DNA of 64,000 bases from Halobacillus halophilus DSM 2266 (GCF_000284515.1 NC_017668.1:2418001-2482000); one strand, 5' to 3'. Shown: positions 46,837 to 57,001, counted from the first letter of the stretch. Made by a program: numbers and translations. The notes: generated from the letters alone by a model not told the origin.

Positions 46837-48306
46837 TTACTCAGTTTCGCCCTTCTTATAACTTAAGACTGGTTTACGAGCCGCCTGTGTTTCATCCATA
46901 CGACTGACTATAGTACTATGAGGAGCTTCCTGTACAATTTCAGGATTGTCTTTCGCTTCATTGGAGATTTGGATCATAGCCTCTACGAAAGCATCCAGCG
47001 TTTCTTTCGACTCAGTTTCTGTGGGTTCTATCATTAATGCTTCTTCTACATTTATTGGGAAGTAAATAGTTGGCGGATGGTAGCCAAAGTCCAGCAGACG
47101 CTTAGCTATATCCAGCGTACGTACGCCCATTTTCTTCTGGCGTTTCCCAGATAAGATAAACTCATGCTTGCAATGTCGATCAAATGGAAGCTCATATTGC
47201 TCTTGCAATCGTCTCATCATATAATTTGCATTGATTACAGCATATTCACTTACTTTTTTCAGACCTTCAGGTCCCATCGTTCGTATATACGTGTAAGCAC
47301 GTACGTTAATTCCGAAATTACCATAATAAGGTTTCACTCGACCAATCGATTTAGGACGATCATAATCGAATTGATACTGATTATTTACTTTTGTCAATAT
47401 AGGCTTTGGAAGATATGGTTCCAGTTCTGCTGACACTCCAACGGGGCCAGATCCAGGCCCGCCTCCTCCATGAGGACCGGTAAATGTTTTATGAAGATTC
47501 AGGTGAACCACATCAAATCCCATATCCCCTGGACGTGCATAACCTAAAATAGCGTTTAGGTTTGCTCCGTCATAATACAACTTTCCACCAGCCTCATGAA
47601 CCACAGCTGCCATTTCTTCAATATCTTCCTCAAAAAGCCCTAATGTATTTGGGTTCGTCAGCATGAGCGCTGCTGTTTGTTCATCTACGACTCTCCGGAG
47701 ATCTTCGAGGTCTACCAATCCTCGCTCGTCGGACTTGACAGTCACAGCTTCAAAGCCGGCCACTGTCGCCGAAGCAGGATTTGTACCATGAGCAGAGTCT
47801 GGTACGATAACTTTCGTTCGACCGTAGTCTCCATTTGCTTCATGATAAGCGCGAATCATCATTAACCCCGTCCATTCACCATGCGCCCCTGCAGCAGGCT
47901 GAAGCGTAACCGTATCCATACCCGTTATGGATACAAGTGATTGCTGCAAGTCGTACAACAAATGAAGCGCACCCTGGACAGTTTCTGATGCCTGATACGG
48001 ATGGATGTGACTGAATCCAGTTAAACGAGCTACATCTTCGTTCATTTTAGGATTATATTTCATCGTGCAGGATCCAAGTGGATAAAAACCGGAGTCAACT
48101 CCATGATTTCTCTTGGAAAGGGCCGTGTAGTGCCGCATAATTTGAAGCTCACTTACTTCCGGAAGGTCAGCTGCCTTATTTCTTACAAAAGAGGAGCCGA
48201 TCATGTCTTCTGCATCCATTTCAGGCACATCAAGGTCTGGAAGACTAAAACCTGTTCTGCTCTCTTGGCTCAATTCAAAAATTAAAGGAAAGTCCTGATC
48301 AGCCAT
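46837..48306 (-). CDS. gcvPB: Glycine dehydrogenase (decarboxylating) subunit 2
   Basis: PLP-binding half of the P protein of the glycine cleavage system. The PLP lysine lies in [19 protein letters not shown], near residue 278. The 489 residues include [13 protein letters not shown] and the Gly-rich loop. With GcvPA it decarboxylates glycine onto lipoylated GcvH (not in this window). Its start overlaps the end of gcvPA by eight bases, so the two subunits are translationally coupled. Last gene of the operon. Confidence 0.95.
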   Translation of the reverse strand: MADQDFPLIFELSQESRTGFSLPDLDVPEMDAEDMIGSSFVRNKAADLPEVSELQIMRHYTALSKRNHGVDSGFYPLGSCTMKYNPKMNEDVARLTGFSHIHPYQASETVQGALHLLYDLQQSLVSITGMDTVTLQPAAGAHGEWTGLMMIRAYHEANGDYGRTKVIVPDSAHGTNPASATVAGFEAVTVKSDERGLVDLEDLRRVVDEQTAALMLTNPNTLGLFEEDIEEMAAVVHEAGGKLYYDGANLNAILGYARPGDMGFDVVHLNLHKTFTGPHGGGGPGSGPVGVSAELEPYLPKPILTKVNNQYQFDYDRPKSIGRVKPYYGNFGINVRAYTYIRTMGPEGLKKVSEYAVINANYMMRRLQEQYELPFDRHCKHEFILSGKRQKKMGVRTLDIAKRLLDFGYHPPTIYFPINVEEALMIEPTETESKETLDAFVEAMIQISNEAKDNPEIVQEAPHSTIVSRMDETQAARKPVLSYKKGETE

Positions 48307-49648
48307 GAATATCCCCCACTTCTTTTACAAATTGATCAATCTCTTCTTTCGTCCTTATTTCAGTTACGGCTACCAGCATATGATTTTGTAAACTGTTATC
48401 CATCTGGGAAAGATCATAACCGCCGATTATTCCTTTTTGAAGCAGAATCTGGTTAACTTCCTTAATATCACGATCCAGTTTTACCACAAGTTCATTAAAG
48501 AAAGCTCCATCAAATACGACATCGATGTTGTTTGATTGTAATTGTTTTTTCATATAAGCGGCTTTCTGGATATTCATCCATGACATTTTCCTAAGACCTT
48601 GTTTCCCTAGAGAGGACATGGCAACGGAAGATGCTAACGCATTAAGCGCTTGATTGGAACAAATATTGGAAGTCGCTTTATCACGGCGTATATGCTGCTC
48701 ACGAGCTTGAAGAGTAAGTACAAACCCACGACGCCCGTCCTCGTCTACTGTTTGCCCCACTAGCCGACCCGGCACTTTCCTCATTAATTTCTTGGTGGTA
48801 GCAAAATACCCACAATGTGGACCGCCATACTGGGCAGGAATTCCAAATACTTGAGCATCGCCAGTTACAATATCCGCTCCAAATTCACCAGGCGGTGTTA
48901 AATAACCTAAGGCCAGTGGGTTACTTGAAGTAATCATCATCGTTTTTTTCTGAGTATCTACTATTTTTCTAACTTCATCAAGAGGTTCGATCTGACCAAA
49001 GAAATTTGGATATTGAAGGACTACACTCGCCGTATTATCGTCTAATTCGGATTCTAATTGGATCAAGTCTGTCTTTCCGTGCTTATGATCGATTTCTACA
49101 ACTTCAACCCCTGGACCCTTTACATAAGAATGAATAACAGCAAGTGATTCAGGATGGACGGCCTTAGAAACGAGGACTTTCTTTCGTTTTGTCTGACCGG
49201 CTGAAAGATTTACGGCTTCCGCAAGCGCCGTGCCTCCATCATACATAGAGGAGTTAGCCACATCCATTCCTGTCAATTCACAGATCATAGTCTGAAACTC
49301 AAAGATGGCCTGTAATTCGCCCTGGGAAATTTCCGGCTGGTATGGTGTATAGGCTGTGTAAAATTCAGAGCGGGATATTACATGATCTACGATCGAAGGA
49401 ATGTAATGATCGTAAACGCCTGCTCCCAGAAATGAAGTGTGCGACTTCAAAGTTACATTTTCCTGGGCCATCTTCGTAAGTTCATTCATTAATTGAAATT
49501 CATTTTTTGGTTCCTTTAGATCCAAGTTCCCTTTAAATCTGATATTTTCTGGAATATCTGAGAATAGTTCTTCAGATTTCTGAACACCAATTCGGTTAAG
49601 CATATCTTGCTTATCTTGTTCAGTCATTGGCAGATATCGAAATTCCAT
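48299..49648 (-). CDS. gcvPA: Glycine dehydrogenase (decarboxylating) subunit 1
   Basis: A 449-residue aminotransferase-fold half of the split P protein. N-terminal [15 protein letters not shown] and [14 protein letters not shown], and central [11 protein letters not shown] and [11 protein letters not shown], are typical of GcvPA. It lacks the PLP lysine, which is in GcvPB. It is 21 bases after gcvT and overlaps gcvPB. Confidence 0.95.
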   Translation of the reverse strand: MEFRYLPMTEQDKQDMLNRIGVQKSEELFSDIPENIRFKGNLDLKEPKNEFQLMNELTKMAQENVTLKSHTSFLGAGVYDHYIPSIVDHVISRSEFYTAYTPYQPEISQGELQAIFEFQTMICELTGMDVANSSMYDGGTALAEAVNLSAGQTKRKKVLVSKAVHPESLAVIHSYVKGPGVEVVEIDHKHGKTDLIQLESELDDNTASVVLQYPNFFGQIEPLDEVRKIVDTQKKTMMITSSNPLALGYLTPPGEFGADIVTGDAQVFGIPAQYGGPHCGYFATTKKLMRKVPGRLVGQTVDEDGRRGFVLTLQAREQHIRRDKATSNICSNQALNALASSVAMSSLGKQGLRKMSWMNIQKAAYMKKQLQSNNIDVVFDGAFFNELVVKLDRDIKEVNQILLQKGIIGGYDLSQMDNSLQNHMLVAVTEIRTKEEIDQFVKEVGDIHG

Positions 49649-49669
49649 ACGTACTTCCCCCTCAAAACT

Positions 49670-50770
49670 TTATCTTTTGTAAAATGGTGTAGGAACCACT
49701 TTTGCCTGAAGACGTTTTTTTCTTACCTGAACGGTTACTTCTGTGCCCATCTCCGTGTAATTACAATCTAGTAGTGCGAGCCCTACATTTTTACCAAGCG
49801 TGGGAGACTGCGTTCCGGTCGTAACAAATCCAATTGGCTTTTCTCCATCAAAAACTTCATAGTGGGTACGAGGAATTCCTTTATCGATCATCTCTATACC
49901 AACGAGCTTGCGGGAAGGACCTTCTTCTTTTTGCTTCTTCAGAACCTGTTTACCAATAAACTCATCTTCCTTCTTTGTTTTGACAGCAAAACCCAGTCCA
50001 GCTTCAATTGGGCTGATCTCAGCACTAAGCTCCTGACCGTAAAGGGCTAAGTTAGCTTCAAATCTGAGTGTATCTCTTGCTCCGAGTCCTACAGGGCGAA
50101 TTCCATGCTTATCACCTGCTTCAAGCAGAACCTGCCATAGATCTGGTCCGGAAGCAGCAGGTAGATAGATCTCAAAACCATCTTCTCCCGTATAACCTGT
50201 TCGGGAGACAATAGCACCATCTTTCACATTATCGATAGAAACATCTGCTATAAAACGGAAAAACTTTATTTCTGAAACATCGGTTTTTGTTATGGATTGT
50301 AAGATTTCTACAGCTTTTGGACCTTGGAGTGCTAATTGAACGTATTCATCAGATAGATCTTTGATGGAAACACCATTTTCCTGGTGTTTTTCGAGCCACT
50401 CCACATCTTTCTCGCGGTTAGCAGCATTAATAACTAGCAGGTATTTATCTGTTTCTAATTGGTAAACAATAAGATCGTCTACAGTACCGCCATTTTCATA
50501 GCACATTATTGTGTACTGAGCCTTCCCGGGTTCAAGTTTAGAAACATCATTTGTGAGCATTTTTTGTAAAAAAGAGAGACTTCCATCCCCTTCTACCAGC
50601 ACTTCACCCATATGGGAAACGTCGAATAACCCTGCTTTGGTTCTTGTTGCCTCATGTTCCCCTTTTATACTTGAAAACTGTACAGGCAGATCCCATCCCC
50701 CAAAATCAACTGTTTTTGCTCCCAGTTTCTTATACTCGGCATACAAAGGTGTTCGTTTTAACTCAGCCAT
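49670..50770 (-). CDS. gcvT: Aminomethyltransferase (glycine cleavage T protein)
   Basis: Transfers the aminomethyl group from GcvH to tetrahydrofolate, releasing ammonia and giving 5,10-methylene-THF. The 366 residues contain [13 protein letters not shown] near 50 and [15 protein letters not shown] near 195, then the C-terminal GCV_T_C domain. First gene of gcvT-gcvPA-gcvPB, directly behind the glycine riboswitch. Confidence 0.96.
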   Translation of the reverse strand: MAELKRTPLYAEYKKLGAKTVDFGGWDLPVQFSSIKGEHEATRTKAGLFDVSHMGEVLVEGDGSLSFLQKMLTNDVSKLEPGKAQYTIMCYENGGTVDDLIVYQLETDKYLLVINAANREKDVEWLEKHQENGVSIKDLSDEYVQLALQGPKAVEILQSITKTDVSEIKFFRFIADVSIDNVKDGAIVSRTGYTGEDGFEIYLPAASGPDLWQVLLEAGDKHGIRPVGLGARDTLRFEANLALYGQELSAEISPIEAGLGFAVKTKKEDEFIGKQVLKKQKEEGPSRKLVGIEMIDKGIPRTHYEVFDGEKPIGFVTTGTQSPTLGKNVGLALLDCNYTEMGTEVTVQVRKKRLQAKVVPTPFYKR

Positions 50771-50808
50771 ACAACCGCTCCTTTACCTTCTAATTTCATC
50801 CATAAAAA

Positions 50809-50841
50809 AGAGACTCCACCGTTTTTCGATTAGGAGTCTCT
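50809..50841 (-). terminator. Riboswitch-controlled intrinsic terminator of the gcv leader
   Basis: AGAGACTCC pairs with GGAGTCTCT around a 15-base loop, followed by TTTTTTAT on the minus strand. Its 5' arm overlaps the last P1 strand of the second glycine aptamer, so ligand binding can prevent it. Confidence 0.88.
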
Positions 50842-51018
50842 GTCCATTCACCAGAAAGTTTGATAATTCTTCTTCTATTTAAAGAAGAACCATTTGCTTC
50901 TTGGGTGGTTTACTGTTAGTAAACGCTCTCCAGAGCTGCGTCCTACAGAGGTCTGTTTGCCTGAGAGATTCACAGCATGCTTGCTCCTTCGGCGCTACGT
51001 AAGTAGACTCTCCCCCTG
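50838..51018 (-). promoter_or_regulatory. Tandem glycine riboswitch
   Basis: The first aptamer shows GGGGGAGAG, CGCCGAAGGAGCAA and AATCTCTCAGGCAAA. A linker then leads to a second with TGGAGAG, CCACCCAAGAAGCAAA and ACTTTCTGGT ending GGACAGAG. This is the two-aptamer arrangement upstream of gcv operons in Bacillales. Glycine binding should disrupt the terminator and switch on gcvT-gcvPA-gcvPB. The second aptamer deviates more from consensus. Confidence 0.93.
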
Positions 51019-51199
51019 CAGTCATTCGCTTCATATTCGTATTTTCTTAGATTCTATTGGACATACTATTTAAAAACGTAAGGCTTCACTTATTCATTCG
51101 ACATCATTATATCACAGCGTCATCACAATTTGACATTGAATTTGTAGAATCATTCTTAATTTTTAATAATCTTTTTAGAATAGATGGAGGCTCACAACT

Positions 51200-52843
51200 A
51201 TGGCTGAAATTCATCCTGATCATACATTTATTCCTACTTTACGTGATAACTTGAACAATCCAAATCATCTCTCCACCTGGGAAGGATTCAAACTTGCTTA
51301 CCAGGCTGCAAAGATTAATACAGTTCCTAATTTCGATGGACTCCTTGCTTTGGAACACCTACCACATGTGCAATTTCTGGATCACCAGGTTGAGGCAGCT
51401 GAAAGAGTCATTCATCAAATGAATGGAAGAGCCATTCTGGCTGATGAAGTAGGACTGGGAAAGACGCTGGAAGCTGGTTTGATTTTAAAAGAATACATGA
51501 TTCGAGGCATTGCTCGTAAGATCTTAATCCTTACACCCGCTTCACTGGTGAATCAGTGGGTTCAAGAACTTAACGAAAAATTCTACATTCAAGCTGCTTC
51601 CCCTAGAAAAAAGCAAGCAGCCTGGTCAGACTGGGACGTGACAGTCACCTCTATTGATATGGCTAAAAGAGAAGCTCACCGTCAGGAAATTTTGTCTATT
51701 CCATATGATTTCATTATCATCGATGAAGCACATAAATTAAAAAACCATCAAACCAAAAACTATCAGTTTGTACAAGAACTTAAAAAAACGTACTGTCTTC
51801 TGCTTACAGCAACACCTATACAAAACAAGCTCAGTGATTTATTTAATCTTGTCTCGATTTTAAAGCCTGGATACCTTGGAAATTTGACAGATTTTAAGAA
51901 AAAATACCGCTATGAAGCAAATAAACAAGGGAATATTGAACACATTCATTCACTTGTTGGAAAAATGATGATCAGAAACCGTCGAAAAGATACAGGACTT
52001 GATGACTCTAAACGTATAGTAGTAAATGAGCGGCTGAAATTTACCGAGGAAGAACAAAATATGTACCAGGAATTAGAACTTTTAAAATCAGATCATCCTT
52101 CATTTACTTGGCTGACGTTAGCTAAAGAATTGTGCTCCTCAAGAGAAGCGTGTTATATGTCGCTAAATCAGATGAGACAGCAGTCAAATGAGAAGGAAAT
52201 GACTGTTTATTCAAAATTTATTGAGCAGCTTCAGCAACTTCCACACCACGTTAAAGCGAAGAGAATGATAGAACTGATCAGTGAGACAAACGAAAAATTT
52301 ATTGTATTTACCGAATATAGGGCCACTCAATTTTATTTGCAATGGTACCTCCAAAAACATGGAATCTCTTCAGTACCTTTCAGCGGAAAGTTTAATAAGA
52401 GTAAACGTGATTGGATGAAGCAATTGTTTAAAAATCAAGCTCAAGTCCTGATCGCGACGGAAGCTGGCGGAGAAGGAATTAACCTTCAATTCTGTCATCA
52501 CATGATTAATTATGACCTTCCCTGGAATCCTATGAGGCTGGAGCAGCGAATAGGCAGGATCCACCGTTTTGGTCAGGAACATGATGTGAAAATTTATAAT
52601 TTCGCAATTGAAAATACCATTGAAGACCACATTATGAAGATGCTTTATGAAAAGATCGAGATGTTTAAAAATGCGGTAGGCGACCTTGACCATATCTTAG
52701 AACACATCCCCGGAGGTTCATTCGATAAACAAATTCAGACAATACTTGATCAATCTGAAAGCAAAGGCGAGATCGATATTAAACTGAACAATTTAGTCAG
52801 TTATGTTGAACATTCGATTAGCGAGAGGAGAGAAACAAGTTGA
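51200..52843 (+). CDS. yqhH: SNF2-family helicase-like protein YqhH
   Basis: A 547-residue SWI2/SNF2 ATPase. Motif I is LADEVGLGKTLEAGL (about 80), motif II IIDEAHKLKN (about 174), motif III LLTATPIQNK, motif V TEAGGEGINLQF and motif VI RIGRIHRFGQ. All motifs are intact, so it is a full double-stranded DNA translocase core. It has a GGAGG 8 bases before the ATG. The B. subtilis counterpart pairs with yqhG. The cellular target is unknown. Confidence 0.92.
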   Translation: MAEIHPDHTFIPTLRDNLNNPNHLSTWEGFKLAYQAAKINTVPNFDGLLALEHLPHVQFLDHQVEAAERVIHQMNGRAILADEVGLGKTLEAGLILKEYMIRGIARKILILTPASLVNQWVQELNEKFYIQAASPRKKQAAWSDWDVTVTSIDMAKREAHRQEILSIPYDFIIIDEAHKLKNHQTKNYQFVQELKKTYCLLLTATPIQNKLSDLFNLVSILKPGYLGNLTDFKKKYRYEANKQGNIEHIHSLVGKMMIRNRRKDTGLDDSKRIVVNERLKFTEEEQNMYQELELLKSDHPSFTWLTLAKELCSSREACYMSLNQMRQQSNEKEMTVYSKFIEQLQQLPHHVKAKRMIELISETNEKFIVFTEYRATQFYLQWYLQKHGISSVPFSGKFNKSKRDWMKQLFKNQAQVLIATEAGGEGINLQFCHHMINYDLPWNPMRLEQRIGRIHRFGQEHDVKIYNFAIENTIEDHIMKMLYEKIEMFKNAVGDLDHILEHIPGGSFDKQIQTILDQSESKGEIDIKLNNLVSYVEHSISERRETS

Positions 52844-53652
52844 CTTTGAACCCTTATTTTGATTTCGTCCATCAGTTTTTCACCTCTTACGGCTGCGCTA
52901 TCCTGGAAAAAAGTGAATCTCATTTGAGAGTTCAATTAACGAGCAGCATGGATGAAGAAATAATGAATCGTCCTTTCTATTGGCATTACATGACAAAAAT
53001 GAATCGACCAGGAGACCCTATGCAGTTACTCTTCACAAACACAAGCCACTCCAAAGAAGGCGGAATTTACCTGCATGCAGGTACTCCGAAACTTCATACA
53101 ATTTATGGAGCAGCCATCAAAAAAGGAAAAACCGCTCGCCTTTATGAAGCTGTAGAGCAACCGCTCCAAAATCGTGCTCTTTGTCCGTGGCTTGTCGTAA
53201 ATATCCACCTCCATTACAGAGGCAAGCAAAGTAAAGATGAAACTTTGTCCCTGGGTCTTAATTTAGTACATGGAACTCTTCTGCCTAATATGATGGAGAG
53301 ACTGTGGAAGATGGAATTTGAACCAACTGTATCAGACTATACCTTCCCTATGACTCCTCTAATTAATTTGGAGAACGCTTATAAACGTATTGAACGATAT
53401 GTGGAAGGGTATGTGTCTTCGATCAGCCACGATTGGGCTACACGATCATTAAAGCACTTGCAAGAAGAAAAAGATCTTTTAGAATCCTTTTATTCATCAG
53501 AAGATATTGGGCTAGAACAATTCACCAAAGAACAGGAGCAAATTGATACAAGGTACAGCCCGAGAATTTTAATGGAGGCCCTGAATGGAGGCTTATTTTA
53601 TATTTCTCAAAAGTCAAACTCCTATGTGATCAAAAATTTAGCCGCTGACTAA
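52840..53652 (+). CDS. yqhG: YqhG family protein, partner of YqhH
   Basis: A 270-residue soluble protein of the YqhG family. The TTG start overlaps the yqhH stop by four bases after GAGGAG, so the two are coupled. No catalytic motif is visible. The constant pairing of yqhG and yqhH in Bacillaceae suggests an accessory or substrate-binding subunit for the SNF2 ATPase (inference). The terminator hairpin overlaps its last codons. Confidence 0.85.
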   Translation: MTLNPYFDFVHQFFTSYGCAILEKSESHLRVQLTSSMDEEIMNRPFYWHYMTKMNRPGDPMQLLFTNTSHSKEGGIYLHAGTPKLHTIYGAAIKKGKTARLYEAVEQPLQNRALCPWLVVNIHLHYRGKQSKDETLSLGLNLVHGTLLPNMMERLWKMEFEPTVSDYTFPMTPLINLENAYKRIERYVEGYVSSISHDWATRSLKHLQEEKDLLESFYSSEDIGLEQFTKEQEQIDTRYSPRILMEALNGGLFYISQKSNSYVIKNLAAD

Positions 53653-53668
53653 AAGTCAGCGGCTAAAT
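53637..53668. terminator. Bidirectional terminator at the end of yqhG
   Basis: ATTTAGCCGCTGACT pairs perfectly with AGTCAGCGGCTAAAT. The minus-strand T run (TTTTTG) is better than the plus-strand one, so it mainly suits yqzE. Confidence 0.85.
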
Positions 53669-53685
53669 TATCGGAAATGACACTT

Positions 53686-53871
53686 TCAATATTCCGTCGT
53701 TTTATGCTTTTTTTTAATCATCCTAAGAGCAAGAGGGATGATACCAAACCAATAAAAAGCGCTTTTCTTTGATGGCTTTGCTGCCTTTCTCTGCTTCTTT
53801 TCCTGTTTACTCATTTGCATATATTTAACCATTTCTTCCGTGAGAAACTTTACATAATCATTCCGGTCCAT
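53686..53871 (-). CDS. yqzE: YqzE family small protein
   Basis: A 61-residue basic protein with MDRNDYVKFLTEEMVKYM, a lysine-rich middle and a hydrophobic stretch FYWFGIIPLALRMI near the C-terminus. This is the YqzE pattern found next to comG and aroK in Bacillales. Short but with a good GAGGGG binding site and conserved position. Function unknown. Confidence 0.85.
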   Translation of the reverse strand: MDRNDYVKFLTEEMVKYMQMSKQEKKQRKAAKPSKKSAFYWFGIIPLALRMIKKKHKTTEY

Positions 53872-53918
53872 AATATCCCCTCTTTACTTGTGTCTTTAGG
53901 AATAGTATGGCCGAATCT

Positions 53919-54404
53919 CTACTTTTTTAGACGAGCCATTATTTCATTAACAATTTCTTCAGGGCTTTTATTATCTACATCAATAATCTGATGAGCCAAT
54001 GATTCGTATATAGGCTGGCGCACAGCGAATATAGCCTGCTTTTCAGTTAAGTCCCCTTTCCATAAAGGACGATCCTGATCATTCTGCAATCTGGATACAA
54101 TCGTGTTCCAAGAGGCCCTCAAAAACACTACCGTTCCAGTGGATAGATAGTCCTGATTTTCTTCTTTTAAAATCACTCCTCCGCCAGTGGATACAACACT
54201 TTCCTCGTTAATACTTTTGAGAAGATGAGTTTCGCATTTACGGAAGTACGTTTCACCAAATTGAGCAAACATATCTGAAATAGGCATTTTCTCTTTCTCT
54301 TCTATTGCTTTATCCATTTCTATGTAAGGCAAGTTAAGTTCATCGCTTAGTTTTCCAGCTATAGTTGACTTTCCACTGCCCATAAAACCAATTAAGTAAA
54401 TCAT
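53919..54404 (-). CDS. aroK: Shikimate kinase
   Basis: A 161-residue P-loop kinase that phosphorylates shikimate. The start is ATG 54404 (MIYLIGFMGSGKST), five bases after GGAGG; a GTG-type start four codons upstream overlaps the site. Walker A GFMGSGKST, the DxD-like EMDKAIE substrate region and GGGVI near 75 are present. It lies between yqzE and the comG operon. Confidence 0.94.
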   Translation of the reverse strand: MIYLIGFMGSGKSTIAGKLSDELNLPYIEMDKAIEEKEKMPISDMFAQFGETYFRKCETHLLKSINEESVVSTGGGVILKEENQDYLSTGTVVFLRASWNTIVSRLQNDQDRPLWKGDLTEKQAIFAVRQPIYESLAHQIIDVDNKSPEEIVNEIMARLKK

Positions 54405-54525
54405 ATTAACCTCCATTCTTATTTTATCTTTAGGCTTTGTTAAACTTAAGTGTTGATTTTAAGGTTAAACTCCCGTTACTGTAAGACGCAGTTTCGAGAT
54501 AGTTGGGGTCCGTTACTCTATGTGG

Positions 54526-54592
54526 AAGAGGTCTGGTGGGGAAATAACTCGTCTTGTTCCATCATCCAGACACGTGGCATAATAAGCCTCTT
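54526..54592. other. Nested-stem element in the aroK leader
   Basis: AAGAGG (54526-54531) pairs with CCTCTT (54587-54592), and GTCTGG (54531-54536, sharing one G) with CCAGAC (54666-minus-100, i.e. 54566-54571). It could form in the leader of aroK (minus strand) or on the plus strand. Family unknown. Confidence 0.35.
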
Positions 54593-54914
54593 ATGGAAAA
54601 TCAACAAAAAACTTTAACAGAGCCTATCTTGAAAATATAGTCATCATTAAATCTTATTAAAATAGCAACTAACGTATTCAGCAGGCAAAGCCTCTGGCTA
54701 TCCAAATTTCCATCTTTAATGGCGTAAGAGGAAACGGGGTGAAAAAACTGGTTATCCAGGACGTCTATAATACGTGTGTACGTGAATGCTCCTCCTGCCC
54801 TCAAAAACAGAGTGTCGAATTAAATAAGAATATCCAAACGGACGTTTCCTTGATTATACATCTCTTGGGGGGATATAAAAAGTTCAAAAATAAAAGAAGG
54901 AATCAGCCGAATTA

Positions 54915-54927
54915 TGTCGAATATAAT
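54915..54927 (+). promoter_or_regulatory. Possible comG promoter -10 next to a Spo0A-type box
   Basis: TGTCGAA (54915-54921) abuts TATAAT (54922-54927), about 40 bases before the comGA start. A good -35 is not obvious, as expected for an activator-dependent promoter. Promoter use is inferred. Confidence 0.4.
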
Positions 54928-54966
54928 CCTTTGTGAAAAAATTAATGAAAAGAGGTGATAGCTCCT

Positions 54967-55962
54967 TTGCAGTCCATAGCAAATTACGCTCGCGATTTAC
55001 TAGTCTCAGCGATACAGCAAACGGCTTCAGATATTCATTTCACTCCGTTTGCAGAAAACGCTAGCATTTATTTCCGTATTCATGGTAAAAGAATTTCCCA
55101 CTCTTCCCTTCCCCTGCCACTTTACCAAAAACTTCTCGCTTATTTTAAATTCACGTCAGGAATGGATATTGGAGAAATCAAGCGTCCTCAGAATGGCACT
55201 CTTCAACACCGAAGCGACCAGTCAATCTTCGATCTCCGCCTCTCCACTCTTCCTATCACAGGAACAGAAAGCCTAGCTATCCGCATTCTAACACCTATGG
55301 ATCATACTCCCTTAGAACAACTTTTTCTTTTCCCCTCTCAACTTAAACGAATTGAACAATGGTTAAGCCATTCCAGTGGTATGATTCTGTTCACAGGACC
55401 TACAGGAAGTGGTAAAACCACCACCCTTTATGCTCTTTTACAGGCCTTAATGAACCGCAGTTCATTTCAAGCCATTACACTTGAAGATCCAATTGAAAAG
55501 AATTTAAACAACATTATACAAGTTCAAGTAAACGAAAAGGCCGGCATTACTTATGATACTGGTTTAAAAGCAGCTCTTCGTCATGATCCAGATCTACTTA
55601 TGGTAGGGGAAATCAGAGACCGCGACACTGCACACTTTGCATTTCGAGCTGCTTTGAGCGGACATCTAGTTATTAGTACTATTCATGCTAAGGATGCCTA
55701 TGGAACGCTTCGACGGTTAAGAGAAATGAATATTCCTCAGGCAGACATGGAACAAACCTTGATCGCAATAGCTGCACAGCAACTTGTGCCTATCCATGGA
55801 GAAGGAATGCTTCCTAGACGCGCAGCTATCTTAGAATTGCTGGATGGCAGACTTCTAAGCTCATCTATTCGGGATATCCCACCCAATACCCAGAATAATT
55901 TTCAGTCTTTCGATCATTTAAGGAGGAAGGCTTATGCCCTCGGATTCATAAATTATTCGTAA
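54967..55962 (+). CDS. comGA: ComGA, competence pseudopilus assembly ATPase
   Basis: GspE/PilB-type ATPase that drives pseudopilus assembly for DNA uptake. The start is TTG 54967 (MQSIANYARDLL), eight bases after GAGGTGAT; the GTG at 54955 lies inside that site. About 331 residues: N-domain ASDIHFTPF, Walker A GPTGSGKTTTLY, Asp box ITLEDPIE, Walker B DLLMVGEIRD and His box LSGHLVISTIHAKD. Shorter than B. subtilis ComGA (356) but all motifs are present. First gene of comG. Confidence 0.93.
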   Translation: MQSIANYARDLLVSAIQQTASDIHFTPFAENASIYFRIHGKRISHSSLPLPLYQKLLAYFKFTSGMDIGEIKRPQNGTLQHRSDQSIFDLRLSTLPITGTESLAIRILTPMDHTPLEQLFLFPSQLKRIEQWLSHSSGMILFTGPTGSGKTTTLYALLQALMNRSSFQAITLEDPIEKNLNNIIQVQVNEKAGITYDTGLKAALRHDPDLLMVGEIRDRDTAHFAFRAALSGHLVISTIHAKDAYGTLRRLREMNIPQADMEQTLIAIAAQQLVPIHGEGMLPRRAAILELLDGRLLSSSIRDIPPNTQNNFQSFDHLRRKAYALGFINYS

Positions 55963-56984
55963 ACTTCACCCGGAGAAACACGAAACTCCCCGTTGCTATT
56001 CAAATACTCTTTTTCCATCGGTTAAGCCACATTCTCCATAAAGGGTATCCATTATTGGAAGCCTTAAAGATGACAGGATGGGATCCTTCCCTGAGACCGC
56101 TGTCAGAGGAAATTAACATCCACTTATCTAAGGGAGAAACCATCGATAACGCTTTCCTTCATGTTCACTTTTCACCACTGGTAACGAACTTTCTCTATTT
56201 TGGCAGAGTGCACCAGGACCTGCCAGCTATGTTTAAACAATGTGAAGAGCTATTAAAAATGAAAAAAGATTACTTTCATAAATTATTTCAAGTTTTACGA
56301 TACCCTCTGTTTCTTTTAATGTTTTTAATTGCTGCTTTTAGTATTCTAAAACATACTATTCTCCCCAATTTCCTAGTCCTTTTTCAAGGAGAGGATTCTT
56401 CTTCTCTCTGGTTTATGATGGCATTAGATTATTTCATCAATGGACTTGGTGTTTTATCGATTACTTTGTTCATTGGGCTGATAGTTATGAAGTTAACTTT
56501 TCCAAGACTTTCACTAAGCAGACGTATTAATTTGTACGAAAAAGTTCCCCTTCTAAAGATTTATCATTCCTTTATGACTTCTTTTCTATTTACTACTCAT
56601 CTTAATTCCCTTTTTAAAGCCGGACTCCCTTTAAAACAATCCCTTGAGATTATGAGCAGCCACAATCGATACGAATTATTGTCTTTCTACAGCGAAAAAA
56701 TTATATCTCATCTAGCCGAAGGGAGAACTCTCGGGCAATCGGTGCAAAGCTGCTCTCTTTTAAAAAGCGAGCTAACCAATTTGTTCCATCAAACAAACGA
56801 CATAGAAGCTCTAAGTCATGAACTGGAGATGCTATCCGAATTTTTCATAGAATATGTACAAGAGAAAATGCTTAAATGGATGCTAATGATCCAACCATTG
56901 TTCTTTATTATAATTGCAGTAATTGTGGTCTGTATCTATGCTTCCATCATGCTTCCGCTCTACCAGTGGATGGATCAAATATAA
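55934..56984 (+). CDS. comGB: ComGB, GspF-like competence membrane protein (apparent frame break at codon 2)
   Basis: The ATG at 55934 follows AGGAGG by seven bases but closes after five codons in its own frame. Dropping one C of the CCC at 55937-55939 gives MPRIHKLFVNFTRRN... in frame with the rest and a 349-residue protein with two GspF domains and three membrane segments (near the middle and the C-terminus). The next good start in the downstream frame is TTG 56055, which would remove about 40 N-terminal residues including KGYPLLEALK, a conserved GspF motif. This is a mutation, sequencing error or an unusual start such as ATT 55944. Confidence 0.85.
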
Positions 56985-57001
56985 ATTCAGGAGTGATACT
57001 T

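Larger units (their letters stand above)
54405..54949. other. Intergenic region between aroK and comGA
   Basis: About 545 bases without a convincing gene. It holds a nested-stem element (54526-54592), a segment at 54680-54740 that loosely resembles half of a c-di-GMP-I aptamer, two TGTCGAA boxes (54813-54819 and 54915-54921) and the TATAAT at 54922-54927. A 65-codon frame at 54739-54936 lacks a good binding site. No clear ComK box pair was seen. Confidence 0.55.

Noticed and set aside
51097-51103. TGTCGAA near the gcvT promoter as a Spo0A box
   Set aside because: A single copy is expected by chance several times in 64 kb, and no other support was found.
54739-54936. A 65-codon plus-strand frame with several cysteines upstream of comGA
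   Set aside because: GTG start without a good binding site, no recognisable family, and it overlaps the comG control region.
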